Translations under genes and position numbers: made by a program
Assembly: GCA_027069645.1 (NCBI GenBank)
Contig: JALXEI010000289.1
Span: forward strand, 1 to 12,075
Direction: 5' to 3'
Length of the DNA: 12,075 nt
From: Hyphomicrobiales bacterium
GTDB taxonomy: Bacteria; Pseudomonadota; Alphaproteobacteria; Rhizobiales; JAKIUO01
Part shown: in pieces, positions 1 to 6,389 of the stretch
Layout: every line of letters starts with the position of its first letter
How positions within the stretch are numbered: the first letter of the stretch is position 1
Notes under the pieces: model-generated
The model's input: the letters and a program-made list of their open reading frames with translations, nothing else
The model's database searches: none
What the model was told of the DNA's origin: nothing

Positions 1-136
1 CAAAACGCACCCCCTTGACCTTGCCCGATTTCAGCAGGGAAATGTTCTGCTCAGTTATGCCAACCTTTTCGGCCAGCTCCTTTGAACGCATTTTCCGCCG
101 TGCCAGCATCACATCAAGTGTCACAACAATTGGCAT
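1..136 (-). CDS. YozG-like XRE-family HTH regulator (3' end cut by window)
   Basis: Only the first 45 codons are inside the window; the gene runs off the left edge. The visible protein begins MPIVVTLDVMLARRKMRSKE and continues with a helix-turn-helix: ELAEKVGIT, then the recognition helix EQNISLLKSGK. This matches the very short (about 65-75 residue) Cro/CI-type regulators of the YozG kind, which are made almost only of the HTH. The start is supported by a strong AGGGAGG ribosome site just upstream. It lies 9 bp downstream of a DUF2975 membrane-protein gene on the same strand, and its ribosome site overlaps that gene's stop codon, so the two are probably translated together. Pairing of DUF2975 proteins with this regulator type is a recurrent arrangement. 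A role as DNA-binding regulator is inferred from the fold; its targets are unknown. Confidence 0.88.
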   Translation of the reverse strand, partial: MPIVVTLDVMLARRKMRSKELAEKVGITEQNISLLKSGKVKGVRF

Positions 137-140
137 GACG

Positions 141-147
141 CCTCCCT
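141..147 (-). promoter_or_regulatory. Ribosome binding site of the XRE gene overlapping the upstream stop
   Basis: AGGGAGG on the minus strand, 4 bases before the ATG of the XRE gene. The TAG stop of the DUF2975 gene (146-148) overlaps it, so ribosomes ending the first gene can directly start the second. This supports an operon. Confidence 0.75.
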
Positions 148-724
148 AGATAAAACTCCTGTTCTCTTCCATGAGAACAACCGCCTGCCGCATGACCTGC
201 CCGGCGACCACCAGCAACAACCCGAATGCAAGCGCATAAAGGTCGACATCTTCCAGCAAAAACTCCGCCTCAAAGGAACCGGTACCCGCAATGCCCGAAA
301 AATAATACCGACCGACATTCAGGGCAATCTTTGATGCCGGGACCAGCAATATCAGTGTCCAGCCGATAATGGAAAACCTTGATGCGGCTCTATATGTAAA
401 AACCTCTCCTTTCCTATAGCCGGCAAACAGCTGGCGAGCGGCATTAAGCCCGATGGCGCCGATCAGTATTGTGACAAGCGCCAGCTTGACCCCGATCAGC
501 CTTTGTCCGGCAGAAAGGCTGAGCGTTTCACCATGCTTGAGGAATGTTTCCGCGATATCGGCATCAAGCGATGCGCCATTGCTGAAGAAGGTCCACACCG
601 TATCGGCCACCACAACAAGCGACAACAACAGACCCAGACAGGCAACAATTTCGCCAACAAGCGACATTTTCCCTATTTTTTGGCTGATGGCGTCCGCATT
701 CGGCTTTTCTTCAGTCGTTCTCAT
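146..724 (-). CDS. DUF2975-family integral membrane protein
   Basis: The 192-residue protein has about four hydrophobic segments (roughly residues 22-47, 76-96, 116-135 and 163-180) separated by short loops. A basic or aromatic turn with a KGEVFT motif lies near residues 104-109, and the protein ends in EENRSFI. This topology and the C-terminal pattern fit DUF2975 membrane proteins, whose function is unknown. The start has a well-placed ribosome site (AGGAG, 6 bases upstream). It is the first gene of a two-gene unit with the small XRE regulator downstream. By analogy with other membrane protein plus HTH pairs the two might form a sensing or self-regulating unit, but nothing in the sequence proves this. 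An antisense reading frame covers part of it and is regarded as a shadow. Confidence 0.85.
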   Translation of the reverse strand: MRTTEEKPNADAISQKIGKMSLVGEIVACLGLLLSLVVVADTVWTFFSNGASLDADIAETFLKHGETLSLSAGQRLIGVKLALVTILIGAIGLNAARQLFAGYRKGEVFTYRAASRFSIIGWTLILLVPASKIALNVGRYYFSGIAGTGSFEAEFLLEDVDLYALAFGLLLVVAGQVMRQAVVLMEENRSFI

Positions 725-746
725 TTCACACTCCTTATTTTTTTGC

Positions 747-775
747 TTGATGTTATTATTGTTTTACGATAATTT
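747..775 (+). promoter_or_regulatory. Candidate sigma70-type promoter for the outer-membrane protein gene
   Basis: TTGATG as the -35 and TAATTT as the -10, separated by 17 bp, about 50 bp upstream of the ATG at 825. The surrounding sequence is much more AT-rich than the coding DNA. The match is reasonable but not exact. Confidence 0.35.
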
Positions 776-783
776 TACATCGT
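766..783. promoter_or_regulatory. Interrupted palindrome in the divergent DUF2975/OMP control region
   Basis: ACGAT and ATCGT arms (5 bp each) flank an 8 bp AT-rich centre. It lies in the 100 bp AT-rich gap between two divergent genes and overlaps the candidate promoter of the outer-membrane gene. It could be an operator, for example for the neighbouring XRE protein, but short arms like these also occur by chance. Confidence 0.25.
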
Positions 784-824
784 TTCACAAGTGTTTTTTC
801 ATACAAACAATCAGGGAACCTGCA

Positions 825-1556
825 ATGATCAAGCGTGACTATTCTTCCCCCTTATACGGCAATCAATCAAGCTGCCTCGTGCCTGGCTTTTTCCGTCAAA
901 TCAAAAGCATGTCCCTGACCACCCTCCTGATTGGCGGACTGGCCACCATGCCAGGAAAGGCACTGGCCGATGAATTTGAAAATGTCGGTTTTTCCAACCT
1001 GTGGCAGGGCTTTTACATGGGGGGAGACCTTGGCCTCGCGGGGGCTGGCGGCACAGTCAAAAAAGGCGCGGGACAAAAGGATTTTGACTTCAGTCAGGGT
1101 ATTATTTCTCCCGGTCTCCATCTGGGCTATAATTTTGCGTCTTCACTTCACAACGGCAGTGGCTGGATGCTCGGCACCGAAATTGACCTCGCCTATACCG
1201 GATTTAACGACAGGAAAAATGACCCCCTGCTCGGCAATGTCAGTCTCGACGGATCATTTCTGGCGACCACGCGCCTGCGCGCCGGCTATGTGTTCGACAG
1301 ACTGTTCGTTTATGGTGCCGTCGGCCTCGCCTTTACAGATATGAACATGCGACCTGTGGGCACAAAGGGCTATACCGTTTCAGCCGGACCTTCCCTTGGT
1401 CTTGGGGCGGAATATAAATTCACCGATGACTGGTCCATGCGTGTTGAGGCGCAAAACCACTTTTTGCCGAACCTCAGTTACAGCTTTAGCGGTACAACCC
1501 GCAAGGTGAAGCGCGGGATGGGCAGCATTTCTGTCGGCTTTTCCAGAAAATTCTGA
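825..1556 (+). CDS. Outer-membrane beta-barrel protein (Omp25/31- or OmpA-barrel-like)
   Basis: A 243-residue protein with an unusually long signal region: a basic N-terminus, a hydrophobic core near residues 30-42, and an ALA cleavage motif ending at residue 48. The mature part starts with acidic residues and then QGFYMGGDLGLAGAGG, the glycine- and aromatic-rich first strand typical of small alphaproteobacterial porin-family proteins. Alternating strands follow (LHLGYNF, GTEIDLAYTGF, LRAGYVFDRLFVYGAVGLAF, GLGAEYKFTDDWSMRVEAQ). The last residue is Phe, the usual beta-barrel assembly signal. The start at 825 was chosen because AGGGA lies 7 bases upstream; the frame stays open further upstream only as an antisense shadow of the DUF2975 gene. 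An internal Met at residue 29 (position 909) would give a conventional short signal peptide but has no clear ribosome site. It is probably structural or a minor pore. A lipoprotein gene follows after 15 bp. Confidence 0.85.
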   Translation: MIKRDYSSPLYGNQSSCLVPGFFRQIKSMSLTTLLIGGLATMPGKALADEFENVGFSNLWQGFYMGGDLGLAGAGGTVKKGAGQKDFDFSQGIISPGLHLGYNFASSLHNGSGWMLGTEIDLAYTGFNDRKNDPLLGNVSLDGSFLATTRLRAGYVFDRLFVYGAVGLAFTDMNMRPVGTKGYTVSAGPSLGLGAEYKFTDDWSMRVEAQNHFLPNLSYSFSGTTRKVKRGMGSISVGFSRKF

Positions 1557-1571
1557 ATCCGTGGATTTTTC

Positions 1572-2153
1572 ATGAACAAAACTGTTTATGCGCTGCTGCT
1601 TGCCGCAACCCTTGCGGGCTGTACGCGAAACTCCCTCGTTGATGCCTGGAAACTCAACAAAGTCAAAATGGCGACCACGGATGTTAACCGTCTGCGTGTT
1701 GCTGTTCATGTGCCGGCGTATTTTCACTTGCGCAAACCGGGGGCTGTGATGACCCTGACTCTGACCAGAACCCGTTCCAAACCGGCACAAAGTGAACGTT
1801 TTGTGCTCCAGGAAATTCCGGCCTCGCAGGAACTGAAAGACCTGGTTCTCGAAGAAGGGCCGGAAGGAAACTATCATGTCTTTCGTCTCAAACCCGGCGA
1901 CATTGCCCGGTTTGAGCACATACGTGGCCAAACCGGAAAAAATACACCTGGGGGCAGAAGACGCGGCAGCCTGAGAATCTCTGCCAGTGTCTGCCGGACA
2001 ACAACCAGACTGCCAAAGAAAATTCTGTTTTCGACTTTCCTGAAAGCCCGGGAAACCGGCGAATATGTTGCCATTGTACGGGACATGGATCTGCTTTCCG
2101 GAATGGGCCACCAGAACATCAACAGGGCGGCTCCCCCTTGCGCCGGACATTGA
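1572..2153 (+). CDS. Predicted lipoprotein of unknown function
   Basis: A 193-residue protein with a classical lipoprotein signal: Lys at position 3, a hydrophobic stretch, and the lipobox LAGC ending at Cys17. The mature part has no recognised enzyme motif. Visible elements are a strand-rich region near residues 40-70 (RLRVAVHVPAYF, MTLTLTRTR), the segment RRRGSLRISASVCR around residues 129-142, and a C-terminal YVAIVRDMDL. This resembles small alphaproteobacterial lipoproteins that I recall only as hypothetical. The gene starts 15 bp after the outer-membrane protein gene with a weak ribosome site (GTGGA), so it is probably co-transcribed. It may work with the barrel protein at the outer membrane; this is inference from position only. 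Its stop lies 24 bp from the convergent methyltransferase gene. Confidence 0.8.
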   Translation: MNKTVYALLLAATLAGCTRNSLVDAWKLNKVKMATTDVNRLRVAVHVPAYFHLRKPGAVMTLTLTRTRSKPAQSERFVLQEIPASQELKDLVLEEGPEGNYHVFRLKPGDIARFEHIRGQTGKNTPGGRRRGSLRISASVCRTTTRLPKKILFSTFLKARETGEYVAIVRDMDLLSGMGHQNINRAAPPCAGH

Positions 2154-2177
2154 TGGTTATGATTTCGTCGGCGAACT

Positions 2178-3026
2178 TCACTTCACCGGTTTGCGGAACA
2201 TCATGGTCATGCGGTCGCTTTCGCCGATGGCCAGATATTTGTCGCGATCCTTTTTTCCAAGGCGCAGGGTTGGCGGCAGGGTCCAGACACCGGCGGGATG
2301 ATTGCGATTGTCTTTCGGATTGGCATTGATTTCCGTTTTGGCGACAAATTCAAAGCCCGCCTCGCGGGCCATCTCCATCACCTGTTCTTCCTGCACATAG
2401 CCGGACAGGGTTTGCGGGTCGGGGAATTCTTCCGGGTCGGCGCGATGTTCGACAATGCCGAGAATACCCCCCGGTTTCAGGGCCGTGAACATGGCGTCAA
2501 AAATGGTGCGCTCGAAGCCGTATTTCATCCAGTTGTGAATATTGCGAAAGGTCAGCACCATATCGGCACTGCCGGGCGGCGCAATGGCGGTTTTCTTTTG
2601 CGACAACTGCGTCACGATCACCTTGCCAAACAGATCAGGGCGCGCTTTCAGCTTTTTCTCATAGCGTTTGATGGAGGCCAGAATCCGCTTGTTGCCGGTG
2701 TCCTGATTGCGCCCGGCGGCATAATATTTTCCCCGATCGCGCACATAGGGGGCGATAATGTCGGTGTACCAGCCGCCACCAGGCCAGATCTCCACCACGG
2801 TCATATCGGGTTTGAGGCCAAACCAGGAGAGCGTTTTGAAGGGATGACGATAGATATCGCGCGCCCGGTAGCGGGCGGAACGGTGATCCCCGGCAATGAT
2901 ACGGCGCAAATCCGGTCCCGCCTTGCTACTCTCATCGGCCCGTACGTCAACGGGGAGCCACATCAGGGCCGACAAGGCGATGACACCTGCCGGCAACAGG
3001 CGAAACTTTCTGCAACGAATGGACAT
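2178..3026 (-). CDS. Exported class I SAM-dependent methyltransferase-like protein (COG4798 type)
   Basis: The 282-residue protein starts with a signal peptide: basic MSIRCRKFR, a hydrophobic core at 10-24, and a VRA cleavage site at residue 30. The rest is a Rossmann-type methyltransferase. TVVEIWPGGGWYTDIIAPY (76-94) is the glycine-rich SAM-binding motif in the form used by the 'predicted methyltransferase' family COG4798; ADMVLTFRNIHNWM (154-167) is the motif IV region; LKPGGILGIVEHRA (183-196) is the usual strand after it. A conserved-looking HPAGVW and TLRLGKKDRDKY follow near the C-terminus. The substrate is unknown. The signal peptide is odd because SAM is cytosolic. The start has GGGAGGG upstream. 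It is divergent from flhA and convergent with the lipoprotein gene, so it is probably a single-gene transcript. Confidence 0.85.
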   Translation of the reverse strand: MSIRCRKFRLLPAGVIALSALMWLPVDVRADESSKAGPDLRRIIAGDHRSARYRARDIYRHPFKTLSWFGLKPDMTVVEIWPGGGWYTDIIAPYVRDRGKYYAAGRNQDTGNKRILASIKRYEKKLKARPDLFGKVIVTQLSQKKTAIAPPGSADMVLTFRNIHNWMKYGFERTIFDAMFTALKPGGILGIVEHRADPEEFPDPQTLSGYVQEEQVMEMAREAGFEFVAKTEINANPKDNRNHPAGVWTLPPTLRLGKKDRDKYLAIGESDRMTMMFRKPVK

Positions 3027-3061
3027 GACACCCTCCCTGTAGCTCCGATTGCCTCCCCCTT

Positions 3062-3091
3062 ATGATAGGGCATGGCTGAAAGCTGTGGCAA
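3062..3091 (-). promoter_or_regulatory. Candidate sigma70-type promoter for the methyltransferase gene
   Basis: Read on the minus strand: TTGCCA (3091-3086), an 18 bp spacer, then TATCAT (3067-3062). Each hexamer differs from consensus at one position. It would start transcription about 30 bp before the ATG at 3026. I found no comparable promoter for flhA in the same gap, and no sigma54 GG-N10-GC element. Confidence 0.45.
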
Positions 3092-3159
3092 GTGCCGCAA
3101 GGACAGGGATTCACAACGGGCTGCGAATCACCTATGCATGAAGATCAGGGGATCCCGAA

Positions 3160-5334
3160 ATGAGCGATACAACGGCGGCCGGTCCGCCTGAAACATCAGA
3201 ACCTGGCGGCGAGATCGCCACAAGTTCGAATACCGGTGCAGGATTGGGCCAGATGGTACAGGTGCTGCGCAATGGCGATCTTGGCCTTGCCATTGGCGTG
3301 GTGGCGATTTTGATCGTGCTCATTCTGCCGATGCCTGCCTTTATCCTTGATATGCTGCTGGCTGTCTCGGTGACCTTTTCCGTGCTCATTCTGATGACCG
3401 CCCTGTTCATTCACAAACCGCTTGAATTTTCCTCCTTTCCGACCATTTTGCTGATCGCCACGATGATCCGGCTGGCCCTCAACCTGTCCTCGACGCGGCT
3501 TATTCTGGCGCATGGTCATGAAGGACCAACGGCCGCGGGGCATGTCATCGAAGCCTTTGGCAGCTTTGTCATGCAGGGAAATTTTGTCATCGGCATAATC
3601 GTTTTCGCCATTCTGGTGATCGTCAATTTTATCGTCATCACAAAAGGTTCAGGGCGCATTGCCGAGGTTGCCGCACGTTTCACGCTCGACGCCATGCCGG
3701 GCAAGCAAATGGCCATTGATGCCGATCTCGGGGCGGGGCTCATTGACGAAACAGTGGCCCGACAGCGGCGCGCCGAACTTGAAGGCGAGTCGGCCTTTTT
3801 CGGCGCGATGGACGGTGCCAACAAATTTGTCCGCGGCGATGCCGTTGCCGGTCTGCTGATCACCTTTATCAATGTCATTGGCGGCATTATCATCGGCACC
3901 GGCCAGATGGGTCTTTCCATGAGCGAAGCGGCGCAAAACTACACGCTGCTGACCATTGGTGACGGTCTGGTGTCGCAAATCCCGGCCCTTGTTGTCTCCC
4001 TTGCAGCCGGTCTGCTTGTCTCCAAAGCCGGTGTTGAAGGGGCCGCCGACAAGGCCATCGGAACACAACTGACCGGCTATCCCAAGGCGCTGGGCATGTC
4101 CGCGGCGCTGATGACCCTGATGGCCATATTGCCTGGCATCCCGCTTGTGCCGTTCATGACGCTGGGCCTTGTCACCGGCGGCCTTGCCTTTATTGCCGAC
4201 CGCAATCTGCGCCAACAAAAGGCCGAGGAGCGGGCCGAGGAAGTCGCCAGTGAAATCGAGGCTGCGGAACCCGCCGAAGAAACCATGACCGAAACGCTGC
4301 GCATGGACGATCTGCGTCTTGAAATCGGTTATGGTCTGTTGCCGCTGATCAATGATCCGAACGGCGACAGCGACCGCCTTACCGAACAGATCAAGGCCCT
4401 GCGGCGTCAGATGGCCACCGAAATGGGCTTTGTCATGCCCTCGGTGCGCATCCTCGACAATATGCAGTTGCAGGCCAATGACTATGATATAAAGATCAAG
4501 GAAGTCAGTGCCGGGCGCGGCCAGATCATGCCCGATCATTTCATGGTCATGGACCCGGCAGGGGGCCAGATCGACCTGCCGGGCATTCACGGCACCGAAC
4601 CAACCTTTGGCCTGCCCGCTACCTGGATTGATGGCTCGTTGCGCGAACAGGCTCAGTTCAAGGGCTATACGGTGGTCGATCCGGTGACCGTTCTTTCTAC
4701 CCATCTCACGGAAATATTGCGCACCCATGTTGCCGAACTGCTGTCCTATTCGGAGGTGCGCAAGCTGCTGGACGAATTGCCCGAACATGAAAGCCGCCTG
4801 CTCGAGGATATCGTCCCGGCGCAGATCAGCTACACGGGTATTCAGCGCGTGTTGCAAATGCTGCTCGCCGAACGGGTATCCATCCGTGATTTGCAAACCA
4901 TTCTGGAGGGTATTGCCGAAGCCACCGGCTATACTGCCAGCGTGCAGATGATTACCGAGCATGTGCGAACCCGTCTCGCCCGCCAGATCTGCGCCAGTCA
5001 TACCGGTCCCGACGGTTATATGCCGCTGATCACCCTGGCGCCGCAATGGGAACACGCCTTTATCGAGTCCATTGTTGGCGATGGTGACAATCGCGAACTG
5101 GCGATGGCCCCCTCGAAATTGCAGGAATTCATCCGCGCCGTTCAGGTTGCGATCGAGCAGGCCAGCAATGTCGGTGAACCGGCTGTCATCGTCACCAGTT
5201 CGGGAATTCGCCCCTTTGTTCGCTCCATTGTCGAACGCTTCCGCAGCCAGACAGCCGTTCTTGGTCAAAACGAGATTCACAAAAGCGCGCAACTGAAAAC
5301 CGTGGCCCAGGTCCTGATGACCGAGACCGGTTAG
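3160..5334 (+). CDS. flhA: Flagellar type III export gate protein FlhA
   Basis: The 724-residue protein has the full FlhA architecture: a short polar N-terminus (1-38), a membrane domain of about eight hydrophobic segments between roughly 40 and 346, a charged Glu-rich linker (350-378), and a large cytosolic domain to the end. The FHIPEP signature lies at residues 165-190 (GRIAEVAARFTLD followed by AMPGKQMAIDADL). Next comes the conserved cytosolic loop FFGAMDGANKFVRGDAVAG (213-231). Also typical is ATMIRLALNLSSTRLIL at 100-116. FlhA forms the ring that docks chaperone-substrate complexes and couples proton flow to flagellar protein export. The start is set by AGGGGA with a 7-base spacer. A virulence-type SctV homologue is less likely given the signature. 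No other flagellar gene is adjacent. Confidence 0.96.
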   Translation: MSDTTAAGPPETSEPGGEIATSSNTGAGLGQMVQVLRNGDLGLAIGVVAILIVLILPMPAFILDMLLAVSVTFSVLILMTALFIHKPLEFSSFPTILLIATMIRLALNLSSTRLILAHGHEGPTAAGHVIEAFGSFVMQGNFVIGIIVFAILVIVNFIVITKGSGRIAEVAARFTLDAMPGKQMAIDADLGAGLIDETVARQRRAELEGESAFFGAMDGANKFVRGDAVAGLLITFINVIGGIIIGTGQMGLSMSEAAQNYTLLTIGDGLVSQIPALVVSLAAGLLVSKAGVEGAADKAIGTQLTGYPKALGMSAALMTLMAILPGIPLVPFMTLGLVTGGLAFIADRNLRQQKAEERAEEVASEIEAAEPAEETMTETLRMDDLRLEIGYGLLPLINDPNGDSDRLTEQIKALRRQMATEMGFVMPSVRILDNMQLQANDYDIKIKEVSAGRGQIMPDHFMVMDPAGGQIDLPGIHGTEPTFGLPATWIDGSLREQAQFKGYTVVDPVTVLSTHLTEILRTHVAELLSYSEVRKLLDELPEHESRLLEDIVPAQISYTGIQRVLQMLLAERVSIRDLQTILEGIAEATGYTASVQMITEHVRTRLARQICASHTGPDGYMPLITLAPQWEHAFIESIVGDGDNRELAMAPSKLQEFIRAVQVAIEQASNVGEPAVIVTSSGIRPFVRSIVERFRSQTAVLGQNEIHKSAQLKTVAQVLMTETG

Positions 5335-5351
5335 GCATGCTTTCGGGTTTG

Positions 5352-5360
5352 TGCTATACT
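5352..5360 (+). promoter_or_regulatory. Candidate extended -10 promoter for the GlcG/HbpS-like gene
   Basis: TGC followed by TATACT forms an extended -10 element 33 bases before the ATG at 5394. No good -35 is seen, which extended -10 promoters tolerate. It would let this gene be expressed apart from flhA, which ends just upstream. Confidence 0.35.
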
Positions 5361-5393
5361 GCACCTGTCCTCTTTTTTCGAAAGGCTGCCGCA

Positions 5394-5900
5394 ATGACAA
5401 ACCTCGTAAAATTGAAAAAACTGGTGCTCTTGGCTCTGTTCGCTCTCCTGCCCGGACCAGGCTTTGGCGCCGATACTATCACAATAAAAAATATCGGTAT
5501 GGAACTGGCCCGCGACATGGCCAGCGCTGCCCTTCTCGCCTGTCGCAAACAGGGCTATCAGGTCAGTGTTGTTGTGGTTGACCGCAGCGCAACATTACGC
5601 GCGGCATTGCGGGATGATCTGGCGGCGCGCTTCACGCTGGAAATCGCGCAACGCAAGGCCAATATGGCGATCATGGCCGGTATTGATACAGGTGCATTTC
5701 GCGCCAGTCGCAACGACATCCGTCCCGAACTCAATCATATCGACGGGCTGATCGTTATGGGGGGCGGTCTGGTCATATCATCGGACGGCTCGCGCATCGG
5801 CGCCATCGGTGTCAGCGGCGCACCGGGAGGCGACAAGGATGCCGCCTGCGCCAAAAAAGGCATTGAAACGGTCATTGAGCGCCTCGAATTTGCTGACTGA
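5394..5900 (+). CDS. Exported GlcG/HbpS-family protein
   Basis: A 168-residue protein with a signal peptide (Lys-rich start, hydrophobic 9-20, cleavage near GFGA at 23-26) followed by one GlcG/HbpS domain. Hallmarks are QVSVVVVDRSATLRAALRDD (56-75), the helix with RKANMAIMAG (87-96), GGGLVISSDGSRIGAIGVSG (123-142), and APGGDKDAACAKKGI (143-157). HbpS-like members bind haem or cobalamin-type ligands, and the family is often annotated as haem-binding; no ligand can be read from this sequence. The start at 5394 has AAGG 8 bases upstream and gives a clean signal peptide; the frame is open to an earlier ATG at 5337 but that has no ribosome site and spoils the signal. It follows flhA by 59 bp with its own candidate promoter, so a functional link to flagella is not implied. 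Confidence 0.88.
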   Translation: MTNLVKLKKLVLLALFALLPGPGFGADTITIKNIGMELARDMASAALLACRKQGYQVSVVVVDRSATLRAALRDDLAARFTLEIAQRKANMAIMAGIDTGAFRASRNDIRPELNHIDGLIVMGGGLVISSDGSRIGAIGVSGAPGGDKDAACAKKGIETVIERLEFAD

Positions 5901-5931
5901 AGAAGGCCGCTACAATGCAACCATCGCCGGA

Positions 5932-6234
5932 TCAATAATTGTCAACGCGGCATATCCGGTATTTGCGCAGCCATTTCCGGTGCCCGGTGCGCAAATAGCG
6001 CTTCCTCAACACCCTGCATTTACGGGCTTCCCGTTGAAAGGGGCGATTGATGATCTTATGCAGAAAGCCCGGTTCTTCCGGGCCATCAAACAGGATATTG
6101 TAATCGCCATATCCGGCCGGTCCGTTCCAGTACAAGGGCTCATATTCACTGTTGCGGCCACTTATCGCACGATTTGAAAATGTTGTAATAGCCAGTGCCG
6201 CAAAGATCAGCACAATAATCGGTTTCTTTTGCAT
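5932..6234 (-). CDS. Small secreted Arg-rich protein with two cysteines
   Basis: A 100-residue protein I do not recognise. It begins MQKKPIIVLIFAALAITTFS, a good signal peptide with cleavage somewhere near residue 26. A short acidic and aromatic stretch follows (YEPLYWNGPAGYGDYNILFD, 31-50). The C-terminal third is strongly basic and contains Cys73 and Cys95, which could form a disulphide after export. The start at 6234 was chosen because GGGA lies upstream at good spacing and the signal peptide begins there; the frame is open 16 codons further but without a signal. It converges with the GlcG/HbpS gene 31 bp away. It has its own candidate promoter and 5' hairpin, so it may be separate from the lipoprotein genes upstream. 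Similar small basic secreted proteins are common in alphaproteobacteria, function mostly unknown. Confidence 0.6.
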   Translation of the reverse strand: MQKKPIIVLIFAALAITTFSNRAISGRNSEYEPLYWNGPAGYGDYNILFDGPEEPGFLHKIINRPFQREARKCRVLRKRYLRTGHRKWLRKYRICRVDNY

Positions 6235-6266
6235 GATTTTTCCCGGGGTCTGTGTTGAATTCCAGG

Positions 6267-6284
6267 GGGTGCAATCCTGCACCC
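6267..6284 (-). other. Perfect 7 bp hairpin in the leader of the small secreted protein gene
   Basis: GGGTGCA and TGCACCC arms around a 4-base loop. If the promoter at 6295-6300 is used, the hairpin sits almost at the 5' end of the mRNA, where such structures can protect against decay. There is no U-run, so it is not a standard terminator. Confidence 0.45.
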
Positions 6285-6294
6285 TGCCGGTCGC

Positions 6295-6303
6295 ACTATA
6301 GCA
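6295..6303 (-). promoter_or_regulatory. Candidate extended -10 promoter of the small secreted protein gene
   Basis: Minus strand TGC followed by TATAGT (6300-6295), an extended -10. No convincing -35. It would give a leader of about 54 bases before the ATG at 6234. Confidence 0.35.
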
Positions 6304-6312
6304 GATTTTTCA

Positions 6313-6330
6313 GCCAGTTATATTTCTGGC
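6313..6330. repeat. Short inverted repeat next to the 8 bp palindrome
   Basis: GCCAG and CTGGC arms around an 8-base AT loop, immediately beside the stronger inverted repeat at 6332-6351. Together they make two tandem hairpins after the lipoprotein gene that ends at 6390. Confidence 0.35.
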
Positions 6331-6331
6331 G

Positions 6332-6351
6332 CGTTCACCATTTGGTGAACG
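6332..6351. repeat. Perfect inverted repeat downstream of the second lipoprotein gene
   Basis: CGTTCACC and GGTGAACG arms around ATTT, a perfect 8 bp stem. It starts 38 bp beyond the stop codon at 6390 on the minus strand, where a terminator would be expected, but no U-run follows on either strand. It may be a factor-dependent terminator, an mRNA 3' end stabiliser, or an operator for the promoter at 6295-6303. Confidence 0.5.
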
Positions 6352-6389
6352 AAGGCGGGAGGAAAATCTTTTCTGTCTGTTTGCCTCGG

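Noticed and set aside
453..824. N-terminal extension of the barrel protein frame
   Set aside because: This part is antisense to DUF2975 and precedes the ribosome site and signal peptide that fix the start at 825.
1380..2150. 256-codon open frame on the minus strand
   Set aside because: Antisense to the end of the barrel gene and the whole lipoprotein gene; no motif and no ribosome site.
2298..3065. 255-codon open frame on the plus strand
   Set aside because: Antisense to the methyltransferase, which has a signal peptide, SAM motif, ribosome site and candidate promoter.
3070..3110. Possible sigma54 promoter before flhA
   Set aside because: GG and GC doublets occur but with spacings of 8, 11 or 12 bases rather than the required 10.
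5340..5384. CTTTCG...CGAAAG inverted repeat after flhA
   Set aside because: Six-base arms 33 bases apart are too weak and too distant to call a terminator.
5337..5393. Earlier ATG for the GlcG/HbpS-like gene
   Set aside because: It sits 2 bases after the flhA stop without a ribosome site and would bury the signal peptide behind 19 extra residues.
3649..5400. 583-codon open frame on the minus strand
   Set aside because: It lies antisense to flhA, whose protein is unmistakable. Its translation is rich in His, Gly and Gln with no recognisable domain, as expected for a shadow frame.
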